Shown here one piece after another: positions 51,241 to 59,733 of a stretch of 64,000 nucleotides of DNA. Made by a program: the position numbers and the translations under genes. The notes beneath the pieces are model-generated. The model worked only from the letters and a program-made list of their open reading frames with translations, ran no database searches and was not told the origin of the DNA. Each line of letters begins with the position of its first letter. Position 1 is the stretch's first letter. Location of the stretch: positions 2,462,573 through 2,526,572 of the forward strand of contig CAVUZA010000002.1 in assembly GCA_963745915.1 (NCBI GenBank), read 5' to 3'. Source of the DNA: VRUE01 sp963745915 (GTDB lineage Bacteria > Actinomycetota > Thermoleophilia > Solirubrobacterales > 70-9).

Positions 51241-52863
51241 GCCGCCACCGCCAGGTCGGTCTCGCTCGCCCGGCCCCGTAGATCGGGCCTGGTCTTCTTC
51301 CCCTCCCGGCGCAGCTTGGCCCGGCCGAGCTCGGTCAGCTCCCACTCGCAGCCCGGACCCCTGCCGCTGACCGCCAGCCAGCCGCGCTCGACCAGCCGGA
51401 TGCGCACCTTGCCGACCCGCGGCTGCCAGCGCGGCGGGCCGCTGGGCAGCGCTTCGAGGTCGCGCGCGCTGTGGCGGTCGGCCATCGACTCCTCCAGTGC
51501 GGCGAGCACCTCGCCGCGGCTCGCCCGGCCGCCGCGCTCGGCGAGGACGCGCAGGATCGGCAGCTCGTAGGCGGCGAGGTCGAGCGATTCGGGCGGAGGC
51601 GGTTGACAGGCGATCACCCGCTCGCCGCCGACGAGCGCCTTCAGCCGCTTGCGCTCGGCCGGGTCGCGGCTCATCAGGTGGGTGTAGACGCGCAGGGTGA
51701 AGGCCGGGTCGGCGTGGCCGATCTGGCGCATCACCGAGATCGGGTCCTCGCCGCAGGCAATCAGGACCGAGGCAAAGGTGTGGCGCAGCTTGTGGGCGGT
51801 GAGGCCCTTTGGCAGCGGCACCAGGCCGCGGCGCTCCAGCAGCCTGTCGGCGCGCTCGAAAGTCGGGGCCAGCACGCGGTTGCGCAGGTTGTCGGCGTCG
51901 CGTCGCCCGCCGGTGGCGGTCGGGAAGACGAGATCCTCCGGTCCGCTGCGGTAGGCGGCGGCCTTGTGGGCGGCGAGCAGGTCGCGCAGGACCGGCAGGA
52001 TCGAGATCTCGCGCAGGCCCGCATCGGTCTTCGAGGCGCCGACCAGCAGGCGCCCGTTGGCGAGGTCGACGTCGCGCCAGCGCATCGCGCAGAGTTCGTG
52101 CGCGCGCGGCCCGGCGAAGACCAGCGTGCCGACGATCGCCTGGCGCTCCCTGCAGTTCCAGTCGGGATCACGATCCAGTTCGGCGGCGGCGTCGAGCAGC
52201 GCCTCGATCTGCCCGGCGGTGTCGAGGTGGACCGGCGCCGGCCGGCGCTCGGGCAGCCGGCGGCGGCGCCCGACCGCGGCGTTCTCGGTGACGTGCCCGT
52301 ATTCGAGCGCGACCGAGAGCACCCACTGCAGGAAGCTGATCGTCCGGTTGATCGAGCCGGGCGAGAGCGGGCGCAGGGTCTGGCCGTGGTCGTTTCGCAC
52401 CGGCCTGCGGCGCTCGATCGCGCGGGCGCGGACTTCGGATTCCTGCACCTTGTGCTGGCGGTAGGCATCTACCGCCTCGATGTCGATCGCCCCCAGCTCC
52501 CACTCGCCGAAGTAGGGCGCCAGGTGGCCGAGCGCCCACTCGGCGTGCGTCGTCGTGCTCTCGGAGACCTGGCCCCGCCGCCCGGCGACTAGCTCGCGGG
52601 CGAAGGCGCCGAAGAGGGGCGCCTCGGTGCGCTGCGGCGCCTCGCTCTCGCCACCCCTGCCTTTGCGCGGCGGCGTCCAGAATCCCGCGCCGCACGTCGG
52701 CGAGCACATTGGCCAGCTCCTCCTCGGCGCGCTCGCGGGTCCAGCCGTCGCGCTCGAAGCCGAGCGTCAGGTAGCGGCGCTTGCCGTAGGCGCTGAAGCG
52801 AAGCGCGTAGCCGCGGCCGCTCTTCCACTCGCGCACCTTTACTTCGCCTGTTGCCTTCGCCAC
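51237..52863 (-). pseudogene. int: Frameshifted tyrosine recombinase with C-terminal Mrr_N-like domain
   Basis: Start GTG 52863 with GAGAGGAAG upstream. The arm-binding domain (VREWKSGRGYALRFSAYGKR) is followed by one extra base near 52680 (GGGATTCTGGACG for GGGATTTGGACG-like). The core and catalytic domains then continue in the other frame (FAGPRAHELCAMRW, LTAHKLRHTFAS, GHADPAFTLRVYTHLM). After the catalytic Tyr a further 110 residues form a winged helix: LPILRVLAERGGRASRGEVL, DLEALPSGPPRWQPRV, WELTELGRAKLRRE. This resembles the N-terminal domain of Mrr restriction proteins. The full-length product needs the frame restored. Confidence 0.85.
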
Positions 52864-53310
52864 CGCCGACTTCCTCTCGTCTCCCGGCAGCCGGGCAGGA
52901 AGGGCAACGCGAGGGCTCCGTGCGGATAGCCTCTTGGTTGCGCCGCCTAGTTCGGCGCCGGGTCGGGGGGCGTTAGCGCGCCGCCCCGGCCGTTTTCTTG
53001 CTTGCCGACGGACGATAGCTCCGCTTCGCCCGGAAAGCGAGTCCGAATCGCAGTCGCCTCGCGGTCGCGATCTCGCCTCCCCGCCGCACCCACCGGCCAG
53101 CTCGCCGAGGCGCTCGGCGACCTCCTCGGGGTCGAAGCGCAGGCGCGGGCGGGCGCCCGCCCCGAGGCGGATCGCGCCCAGCTCCTCGGCGTGCTCGTAG
53201 ACCCAGCGCCGGCCGATGCCCCACCGCCCGGCGACCTCGGCGGCCGAGATCAGCCGCGGCTCCTCCGGAGGCCCAGGGTCGGGCTCGTCAGGGCGCTCGT
53301 CGACGCTCAC
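52864..53310 (-). CDS. HTH (excisionase-like) protein, frame open into int
   Basis: GTG 53310 with GGGGAGG upstream, overlapping the methyltransferase stop (GTGA). The domain SAAEVAGRWGIGRRWVYEHA followed by RLGAGARPRLRFDPEEVAE is a MerR-type HTH plus wing, about residues 18-68. No stop codon occurs before the integrase start at 52863, and the two are in the same frame, so a read-through HTH-integrase polypeptide is possible. The C-terminal 80 residues of this stretch look non-domain and may be linker or former spacer. Confidence 0.65.
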
Positions 53311-54404
53311 CGCCGCCTCCCCGCAGGTTTGCGCCTCACCCTCGGCCGCGGGACGCCCGGCGGCGCGTGGTGGGCTATTCGCGCGGCGGCGATCTCCGCG
53401 TAGGCGGGCTCGAACTCGATGCCGACGAAGCGCCGGCCCTCGATCGCCGCCGCGGCGCCGGTCGTTCCCGAGCCACAGAAGGGATCGAGGACGAGGCCGT
53501 CCTCGGGGCAGAGAAGCCGCACCAGCCAGCGCATCAGCTCCAGCGGCTTCACGGTCGGATGCGGGTTGCGAGCGCCGGCCGTCTCCTTGCCGGTGGCGCC
53601 CGCGTTGGGGAAGAGGTCGAGGGTGCGGCGAGGGAGCCGCTCGCACCCTGCATCGCGCTCAGAGCGACTCGCCTTCGGGCAGTAGAGGAAGCGGCTCGGC
53701 GCCAGCCGCTTGCGGCCTTCGGCGGCACATTGGTCGGCCTCGGCCACGGCGCAGCCCGGCGCGCACTCGCCGTCCCCGCAGCCGGGCGAGTGCCCGAGAA
53801 GGGCGTTGGCCGGGTGGCGATCGTAGACCCGACACGTCTCGGTGTTCAGCGCCCCAGTCCCGTGGCGGGCGATGTTCTCCTCGGTCGTCCCGTCGAGCCC
53901 GCGGCGAGCGAGGACGATCGGCTCGAAGGCGGGCTTCAGCGTGCTCGCCCGCCCGCCGGGGTAGCGACGCGACTTCGACATCCCCTCCGCGTAGAGCCAC
54001 ATCAGCGTGTCGCGGACCTCCAGGCCGGCATCCTCGATGCCGCAAGCGAGCCGGTGGTAGGTGCGCGGCGAGCCGAAGGCAGCGAGGAAGGCGCCGGGCT
54101 TCATCGCCCGCCGGCACTCGGCTGCCCAGATCCCACACCAAGCCGCGAACGCCTCGTTCGGGCCGAGGCGCTTGCCTCCCCCCCGCGCCGCAGCCTCGCG
54201 GATCGTCGCCGAGTCCCAGCGCTCACCCTGAAAGCCGATCGCGTAGGGCGGGTCGGTGACGATCGCATCGACGCTTTCGGGCTCCAGCGTGGCCAGCACC
54301 TCCAGGCAGTCGCCTTCGAGCAGCCGCACGCCGCCCTGCGCCCTGCCGGCGGCGCCCCGGCGCCGCCGCGATGCGGGCGTTCTCTCTCGACGGGTCGCGC
54401 TCAC
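53307..54404 (-). CDS. Site-specific DNA methyltransferase (beta-class type)
   Basis: 365 residues from GTG 54404, whose GTGA overlaps the upstream stop. Motif IV VDAIVTDPPYAIGFQGERWD comes first and the AdoMet motif LVLDPFCGSGTTGAAA last, the order of beta-class N6-adenine/N4-cytosine methyltransferases. HPTVKPLELMRWLVRLL is also diagnostic. No cognate nuclease is adjacent, so it is an orphan methylase, perhaps protecting the element against host restriction. Confidence 0.93.
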   Translation of the reverse strand: MSATRRERTPASRRRRGAAGRAQGGVRLLEGDCLEVLATLEPESVDAIVTDPPYAIGFQGERWDSATIREAAARGGGKRLGPNEAFAAWCGIWAAECRRAMKPGAFLAAFGSPRTYHRLACGIEDAGLEVRDTLMWLYAEGMSKSRRYPGGRASTLKPAFEPIVLARRGLDGTTEENIARHGTGALNTETCRVYDRHPANALLGHSPGCGDGECAPGCAVAEADQCAAEGRKRLAPSRFLYCPKASRSERDAGCERLPRRTLDLFPNAGATGKETAGARNPHPTVKPLELMRWLVRLLCPEDGLVLDPFCGSGTTGAAAAIEGRRFVGIEFEPAYAEIAAARIAHHAPPGVPRPRVRRKPAGRRR

Positions 54405-55291
54405 CCGCGCGTCTCCTCGCCTGGCGCACGCCCGAGCCAGTCGACCGCTCGCCCCGGATCGCGGAAGTCGCGGAAGACCGGCGCGAAGGGGCCCTCGGCC
54501 TGCAGGTCTTCCAGCAGGCAGAAGGAGATCGAGACCTCGGGGGTGTGCGAGAGCTGGGGATCGCGTGCCAGCAGCACGCTCGCGGTCGCGCGACGGCGAA
54601 GCAGCGCCGGCCGCGAGGCGCCCGTGAGCACGCAGTGGACCGGCGGGAAGACCGGGTACTGGCGCCGCCAGAGCGGCCCGCCGGCTTTCCCCTCCCCCGC
54701 CCCACACAGCGCCGCGTAGCGGGCCAGCTCGGCGGCGAGGCGGTCGACCGAGAGGGTCGCGCGGTCGAGCTCGAGGAAGCGCTGCTCGATCGCGGTCGCG
54801 TCCTCCTCGATCCGCAGGTAGGTGAAGACGGCGTCGGCGATCAGCGCCCGGCGGCGCTTGCCCCGTGCGCGAGAGATCGGGTGGAAAACCTCGTGGCGCC
54901 AGGCCAACGGCCCGAAGTCATCGCCCCGCTCGGCGGCGGCGCGCAGGAAGCAGATCGCCGCGTCATTGACCGCGAGCATGTGCGCCTGCAGCGGCCCCGA
55001 CGCGAGTTCGGCCGCCAACGTCTGCGGCTCGACCTCAAGCGCCCCGGCCCGGTGCGCGAGCCGGGCACCTCGCTCGGTCGCGTACCACAGGCGCCGCGGC
55101 CTGCGCGCCGATTCGACGTAGTCGACCAGCCCGGCCCGCCGCAGGCGCGCCAGCAGCCGCTGCGCCCAGCGCCTGTCGGCGTTGGGGAGATGGACGGCGC
55201 GGATCTGGCGAGTGCCGAGCACGCGGTGCTGGGCGAGCGAGGCGAGGATCTCAAGCTCCTTCTCCGAGAGAGCGGGGGCTTGCCTACTCAT
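54401..55291 (-). CDS. Replication-relaxation family protein
   Basis: 296 residues from ATG 55291. A winged-helix N-terminus (ELEILASLAQHRVLGTRQIR, RRWAQRLLARLRRAGLVDYV) is followed by a nuclease-like fold region (LAWRHEVFHP, ADAVFTYLR). This is the pattern of replication-relaxation proteins (PF13814) found with actinobacterial coupling ATPases in conjugative elements. It may prepare the DNA for transfer. It overlaps the coupling-ATPase gene by 8 bp. Confidence 0.78.
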   Translation of the reverse strand: MSRQAPALSEKELEILASLAQHRVLGTRQIRAVHLPNADRRWAQRLLARLRRAGLVDYVESARRPRRLWYATERGARLAHRAGALEVEPQTLAAELASGPLQAHMLAVNDAAICFLRAAAERGDDFGPLAWRHEVFHPISRARGKRRRALIADAVFTYLRIEEDATAIEQRFLELDRATLSVDRLAAELARYAALCGAGEGKAGGPLWRRQYPVFPPVHCVLTGASRPALLRRRATASVLLARDPQLSHTPEVSISFCLLEDLQAEGPFAPVFRDFRDPGRAVDWLGRAPGEETRG

Positions 55292-57887
55292 CGCCAGCCT
55301 CCTCCTCGTTGGGCGCCCGCGGCGGCTCGGGCTGCTCAGGCCGCGCGGCGGCCTCCCCACGACCCCCGCGCTTGCGCAGCGCGGCCAGGATGCGATCGTC
55401 GAGCCCGGCCATCTCCTCGATCGCCTTCGCCACCTCCACGCGAGCAACCGCCCCCGCGAGGGGCTCGCCACCTCGCTCCGGTGGCTCGCCGGCGGTGTCC
55501 TCGACCCTGATCCCGTCCAGGGCGAAGGGCTCGCTGAGCTCGCCGCGGTCGGTGACCTGGGCGATGAAGCGAAAGCGCGGCAGCTTGGTCAGCGCTGCGG
55601 GGTCGGGCTTTCCCGCCCACTCCCTGGTCAAAAGCGCCGCGGCGCGGGAGTTCATCGTCGTCGCCAGCAAGTGCGAGCGGTTGGTGGTGAGCGCGGTCAA
55701 CGTCTTGGGGTTGAGGCGCTCGGGGTTCTGGTTCATCAGCACCGCCCGCAGGCCGAACTTGGCGCTCTGCTCGAGCAGGTCGGCGAGCGTGCCCGAGGCG
55801 GCGCTGTCATAGCTCTGCACCTCATCGAGGAAGACCCAGAAGGGCCGGCGCTTCTCTCTCGCCATCCCCCGGCGCGCCTTGGCGGCGTGCAGCAGGTCGA
55901 AGAGCAGCAGGTTGGCGAGGAGGCGTTGATGCACGTCCCCCGCGCCGGGATGGGCGAGGACGATCCAGCCCTGATCCATCGCCTCGCGCACCCGGTAGGT
56001 GCCCCGGCTCTGGCCGAGCAGGGCGGCGATCGGGGATGAGATGCGCAGGCGGTCGACGAGGTTGGTCACCGGGGTGATCGCGTCCTCGGCCAGCCGCGGG
56101 AAGCGCTCGGTCCAGAAGTCGCGCGAGGCCGGCGGCAGGAAGGGCAGCGCCGCCTCGCGCCAGCTCTCCTTGGAGAGCAGCGCCGGCAGCTGGAAGATCG
56201 TCGGTGCCAGCTCCGGCGGCAGCGCCCTGGCGATGTGGGCCAGGGCGCTCGCCGCCTGCGTGGTCAGGTTGATCGCCCGGGTGCTGCGGTCATCCCAGCG
56301 CAGGGTCGAGGCGAAGGCGTCGACGATCGCCGCCACCCGCGCCTCGGTCTCCGCCTCGCCGGTCCCGCGCAGCTCGAAGAGGTTCCAGCCCACCAGGTCG
56401 CGAGCAGCGTCTGAGACATCGATCTCGACCACCCGCTTGGCGACCTGCGGCTCGGCCAGGTAGGGCCTGATCCGCTCCAGGGCGTCGCCGTGGGGATCGA
56501 GGAAGAGGCCGCCCGCGCCCGTGCGCACCAGGTGGACGAACTGGGCGATGGCGGTCTCGGTCTTGCCGTAGCGGCTGCGGCCGGCGATGTAGGTGAAGAA
56601 GGTGTCGGCGCTACGCACCGCGACGATCCCCTCGCCGCTCACCCGCCCCAGCGGGATCAGCTCGGCCTTGCCTTGCTCGAAGGCGGGCAGCGAGGGCGGC
56701 GCGGGCAGGAGCGTCCCCGAGCGCACGACGTTGCGCGCCACGCAGTGGACGGTAGGGGGCTTGAGGAAGCCGGCCAGCTCGCGGGCGGTGAGGATCATCT
56801 GGCGCGCGGGGCGGTGCAGCCCGGTGGCAAGGCGGCGATCGAAGCCACGACGGCGGGTCGGGAAGTCCGAGCCGAAGAAGGCCGAGCCGCCGATCTTCGG
56901 CCCGGAGGCCCGCAGCCGGTTGTGGGCGCCCAGCGGCTCGAAGGCGGCGAGCAGGAGCTGCACCCCCAGCTTGGCGCGCGGCTTGTCGGCAGCTTCGCTG
57001 GTGAGCAGGATCTGCGCCTCGAAGAGCGGCCCGGCATCGCGCAGCTTCGCCCGCAGCGCCTCGCCGACGCGGCGGCGCTCGAAGAGCAGGCCCGGGTCGC
57101 TGCGCCGCGGACGATCTTCGTCGTCGAAGAACTCCGCCAGGCTAGGCCGCTCGCGGTGCAGCCGCTTTGCCTGGCGCTTCAGCTTGCGCCGAAGACGGGG
57201 CTCGCGCCTGCCCGCCACCGGCAGCAGGTCGATGCAGACGTCGAGGCGCTCACCGCGCTCGGCCTCGAGGGAGGCCATCGCCGCGGCGAAGGGCTGCAGG
57301 GGATCGGGGGCGAGCTCCGGCCGGGCGAGCGGCTCGACGCTTGGGCGCGAGAGGCGCAGCTCGGTGCGCAGCCTGACCGGCTGGGAGGCGCTGCCAGCGG
57401 GCAGCACCTCCTCGAGCGGGCGAAGCTCGGCACCCTCATAGCCGCGCATGGCGGCGTCAATCAGCCCGCGCGAGCGGTGCGGCACCTCGAGCAGGTAGGC
57501 GAGGTTGCCCTCGCGGTCGTTGGTCAGCCGCACGCGCAGGGTGGCGGCGCGGCGCTCGAACCAGCCGCGCAGGCTGCGCTCGGAGCGGACCAGCTCGGCG
57601 GCGAAGCGCAGCACCAGCTCGGGCTTTGCCTCGAACTCATCGGCGGGTATCACCGCCGCCCGCACTCGCTTGGCGAGAGCGCGGCGGGTTGCGAGCAAGC
57701 GCTGTGCAGCCAGCGCCGAGGCGATCGCGAGCGTACCGAGGGCGAAGGGTGCGAGCCAGATGGCGAGTGAGTCCGGCAGCGCGCCGGGGCGAATGCTCGA
57801 TATCCCCTTGCCGAGGAGAACGGCGGCGATGGCGGTCGCGACCGCTATCGCGAGCTTGGATTCGTCGGAGGAGTCGCGACGGATCAT
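55284..57887 (-). CDS. VirD4/TraD-like coupling ATPase
   Basis: 867 residues from ATG 57887, with GGAGG seven bases upstream. Two N-terminal TM segments (about residues 10-65) anchor it. Walker A is TYIAGRSRYGKTETAIAQ (about 428-445), followed by GGLFLDPHGDALERI. Walker B is FWVFLDEVQSYDS (about 685) and an arginine-finger-like LTTNRSHLLATTM follows. The family couples the relaxosome to the type IV channel. The frame is open for 55 more codons upstream, across the 12-bp repeats, which is unlikely to be coding. Confidence 0.88.
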   Translation of the reverse strand: MIRRDSSDESKLAIAVATAIAAVLLGKGISSIRPGALPDSLAIWLAPFALGTLAIASALAAQRLLATRRALAKRVRAAVIPADEFEAKPELVLRFAAELVRSERSLRGWFERRAATLRVRLTNDREGNLAYLLEVPHRSRGLIDAAMRGYEGAELRPLEEVLPAGSASQPVRLRTELRLSRPSVEPLARPELAPDPLQPFAAAMASLEAERGERLDVCIDLLPVAGRREPRLRRKLKRQAKRLHRERPSLAEFFDDEDRPRRSDPGLLFERRRVGEALRAKLRDAGPLFEAQILLTSEAADKPRAKLGVQLLLAAFEPLGAHNRLRASGPKIGGSAFFGSDFPTRRRGFDRRLATGLHRPARQMILTARELAGFLKPPTVHCVARNVVRSGTLLPAPPSLPAFEQGKAELIPLGRVSGEGIVAVRSADTFFTYIAGRSRYGKTETAIAQFVHLVRTGAGGLFLDPHGDALERIRPYLAEPQVAKRVVEIDVSDAARDLVGWNLFELRGTGEAETEARVAAIVDAFASTLRWDDRSTRAINLTTQAASALAHIARALPPELAPTIFQLPALLSKESWREAALPFLPPASRDFWTERFPRLAEDAITPVTNLVDRLRISSPIAALLGQSRGTYRVREAMDQGWIVLAHPGAGDVHQRLLANLLLFDLLHAAKARRGMAREKRRPFWVFLDEVQSYDSAASGTLADLLEQSAKFGLRAVLMNQNPERLNPKTLTALTTNRSHLLATTMNSRAAALLTREWAGKPDPAALTKLPRFRFIAQVTDRGELSEPFALDGIRVEDTAGEPPERGGEPLAGAVARVEVAKAIEEMAGLDDRILAALRKRGGRGEAAARPEQPEPPRAPNEEEAGDE

Positions 57888-57991
57888 GCACCGACCTCCG
57901 AGTGACGTAGATATGTCGGCAAAACGCGATCGGCGCAAACCCTGTCGGGATGCGGGATCGCGGCGTTTTCGCGATGCGGCGATGTGGCCTG

Positions 57992-58027
57992 ACAGGGGAC
58001 CGCACAGGGGTCCTGACAGGGGACCGG
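57992..58027. repeat. Three 12-bp iterons upstream of the coupling ATPase
   Basis: ACAGGGGACC, ACAGGGGTCC and ACAGGGGACC start at 57992, 58004 and 58016, exactly 12 bp apart. They lie in the 270-bp gap between the coupling-ATPase start (57887) and vapB (58161). Spacing close to one helical turn suggests a protein-binding array (operator, oriT or replication iterons). Confidence 0.75.
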
Positions 58028-58160
58028 CCCGGGGGCCTTCCGAGTAAGGCATCCTCGCGGGTCAAACGGCCAGGCGAGCGTGCTGCGAGCGACCGAGGCG
58101 GACGCTCTCGTTGCGGCTGGCCCGGGAGCACCGGCAAGGGCAGACGCTAGTTTGTTGCGG

Positions 58161-58436
58161 ATGGTTGCCGGGCAGACGACGAGCGTTGAGATCGATGCCG
58201 ACCTCATGAAGCGGGTCCGCCAGACCGCTCGCGAGCGAGGGGTGACCCTGTCCCAGCTCCTGCGCGAAGCTCTGGAACACGAGCTGGGCGATGCCCCAAG
58301 CGGCGAACCGCCCTCCTTGACACGAGACGAAGGCGAGCAGCCCCCGCTCACCTGCATCGGCGCGTTCGGCTCCGACCGCAGCGACCTGAGCAAGCTCGCC
58401 AGCGAAGACGCCTTCGAACCCCGACGATCACGCTGA
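58161..58436 (+). CDS. vapB: VapB-type ribbon-helix-helix antitoxin
   Basis: 91 residues from ATG 58161: TTSVEIDADLMKRVRQTARE followed by RGVTLSQLLREALEHELG is a ribbon-helix-helix domain. The tail PPLTCIGAFGSDRSDLSKLA then EDAFE is the toxin-binding part typical of VapB partners of PIN toxins. The only plus-strand gene in the conjugation region; its toxin gene appears collapsed immediately downstream. Confidence 0.78.
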   Translation: MVAGQTTSVEIDADLMKRVRQTARERGVTLSQLLREALEHELGDAPSGEPPSLTRDEGEQPPLTCIGAFGSDRSDLSKLASEDAFEPRRSR

Positions 58437-58520
58437 TCGTCGACGCCGCGGCTCTCGCAGTCGCCCAGCGCCTCGACGAGCCGAAGCTCACGACGCTGCT
58501 CCTGCCCACCCGGGCACCTC
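58437..58520 (+). pseudogene. Remnant of VapC PIN toxin
   Basis: Right after vapB the frame reads TLIVDAAALAVAQRLDEPKL followed by TTLL. The first residues look like the start of a PIN domain (first catalytic Asp), directly fused to what resembles the PIN C-terminal helix, with the about 100 residues between missing. The frame then runs on without toxin features into the convergent transglycosylase gene. An internal deletion is likely; evidence is short. Confidence 0.4.
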
Positions 58521-59733
58521 AAGGCGAGCCCTTCCGGGTGCGTTTGCGGCCGGCCTCGACGGCGAAGACCTCGATCCAGCTCGCCGGTTCATAAGCCGCG
58601 CGTGCCCGGTTCTCGGACTCCCCCGGCGAGGCCGAGGTCAGCCAGGAGATGTGGATGTGCGCGCCGCCTGCGCAGGGGAGGCAGTGCAGCGGGTCGCCGT
58701 GGTGGGGATAGCCGTTGTAGCCGACGAAGCGGAAGGGCGGGCGGGCGCATTCGGGGGCGACGCCGGAGGCCGCGCAGGTGGGCTTCCAGCCCACCGCCCG
58801 GGCGAGGCGCATGGTCCGCGACCAGTTCCCGTCGCTCGGCACGGCGTCGATCGCCGCGCCGAGCGGGTGCTCTCCTGTGGCCTCGTGCCCGCTCGGCGAG
58901 AAGCAGGCGGTGACGAGGACGCCGAAACGGCGGGCGAGGTAGACGACGTCGGGGACGATCCGCGCGTCGCACTGGATCCCCGTCGCCGAGGCGACGCCGG
59001 TGGGCAGCGGCGCCAGGCGCCTGGGGGCGAAGGCCTTTCGCACCGGGCCGAGCGGGCCTGACCCCGCGCCTTCGGAGGCGGCGCAGGCGCCGCCGAAACT
59101 GGCGCCCGACTCCCCGCCCGGGCTGTGCCCGAAGCCGTAGCGCACCGCCCGCGCCATCACCTCGTCGGCGTAGTTCACCAGCCCGTCGGCGCAGGCGCCG
59201 TAGTAATTGCAGGCGGCCTGCCGATAGGCGGCGTATGTGCCGCCGGTCGGCGGCGCGTGCATGACGACGCGCATCAGCCGCGCCGCGGTGAAGATCGCGT
59301 CGGCGAGATTGAAGGGTTCGGCGCGACCGTCGCCGTCGCCGTCGACCTTGTAGGTGTCCCAGATCGTCGGGCCGGGGCCGGGGCTGCAGGCGCTGCCCGG
59401 CACCATCGCAATCTGCATCGGCCCGCCACAGCCCGAGGGGTTGATTTCGGCGCAGGCGCCGGTGCCGCACTCCTGGGTGCCGATCGCCGCGACGAAGGCC
59501 CAGTCGATGTCGAAGCGCCGGCCCGCAGCCTGGTAGAGGGCGAGGCGCGCGGGCGGTATCTCACGACGCGCCGCCGCGCTCGCCGGTTGGGCCGAGGCGG
59601 TGCCCCCGCCCAGGCAGCCCAGTTCGCCGCCGAGGATCGCCATCACCGTCGCGGTCACGGTCAGGACCACGGCTGCGCAGCCGCCAAGAATGACGACCAC
59701 AAGCAGCGAGCGGCCTCTCCCGATGCGACTCAT
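58519..59733 (-). CDS. Conjugation-type cell-wall hydrolase (SLT lytic transglycosylase)
   Basis: 404 residues. One N-terminal TM anchor (RSLLVVVILGGCAAVVLTVT). The lytic transglycosylase domain (about 70-195): FDIDWAFVAAIGTQECGTGA, INPSGCGGPMQI, NLADAIFTAARLM, AYRQAACNYYGACADGLVNY. The second half (250-390) contains SPSGHEATGEHPLGAAIDAV and GGAHIHISW, a metal-binding VanY/peptidase-like or hydrolase pattern. It opens peptidoglycan locally for channel assembly. Overlaps the channel gene by 4 bp. Confidence 0.87.
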   Translation of the reverse strand: MSRIGRGRSLLVVVILGGCAAVVLTVTATVMAILGGELGCLGGGTASAQPASAAARREIPPARLALYQAAGRRFDIDWAFVAAIGTQECGTGACAEINPSGCGGPMQIAMVPGSACSPGPGPTIWDTYKVDGDGDGRAEPFNLADAIFTAARLMRVVMHAPPTGGTYAAYRQAACNYYGACADGLVNYADEVMARAVRYGFGHSPGGESGASFGGACAASEGAGSGPLGPVRKAFAPRRLAPLPTGVASATGIQCDARIVPDVVYLARRFGVLVTACFSPSGHEATGEHPLGAAIDAVPSDGNWSRTMRLARAVGWKPTCAASGVAPECARPPFRFVGYNGYPHHGDPLHCLPCAGGAHIHISWLTSASPGESENRARAAYEPASWIEVFAVEAGRKRTRKGSP

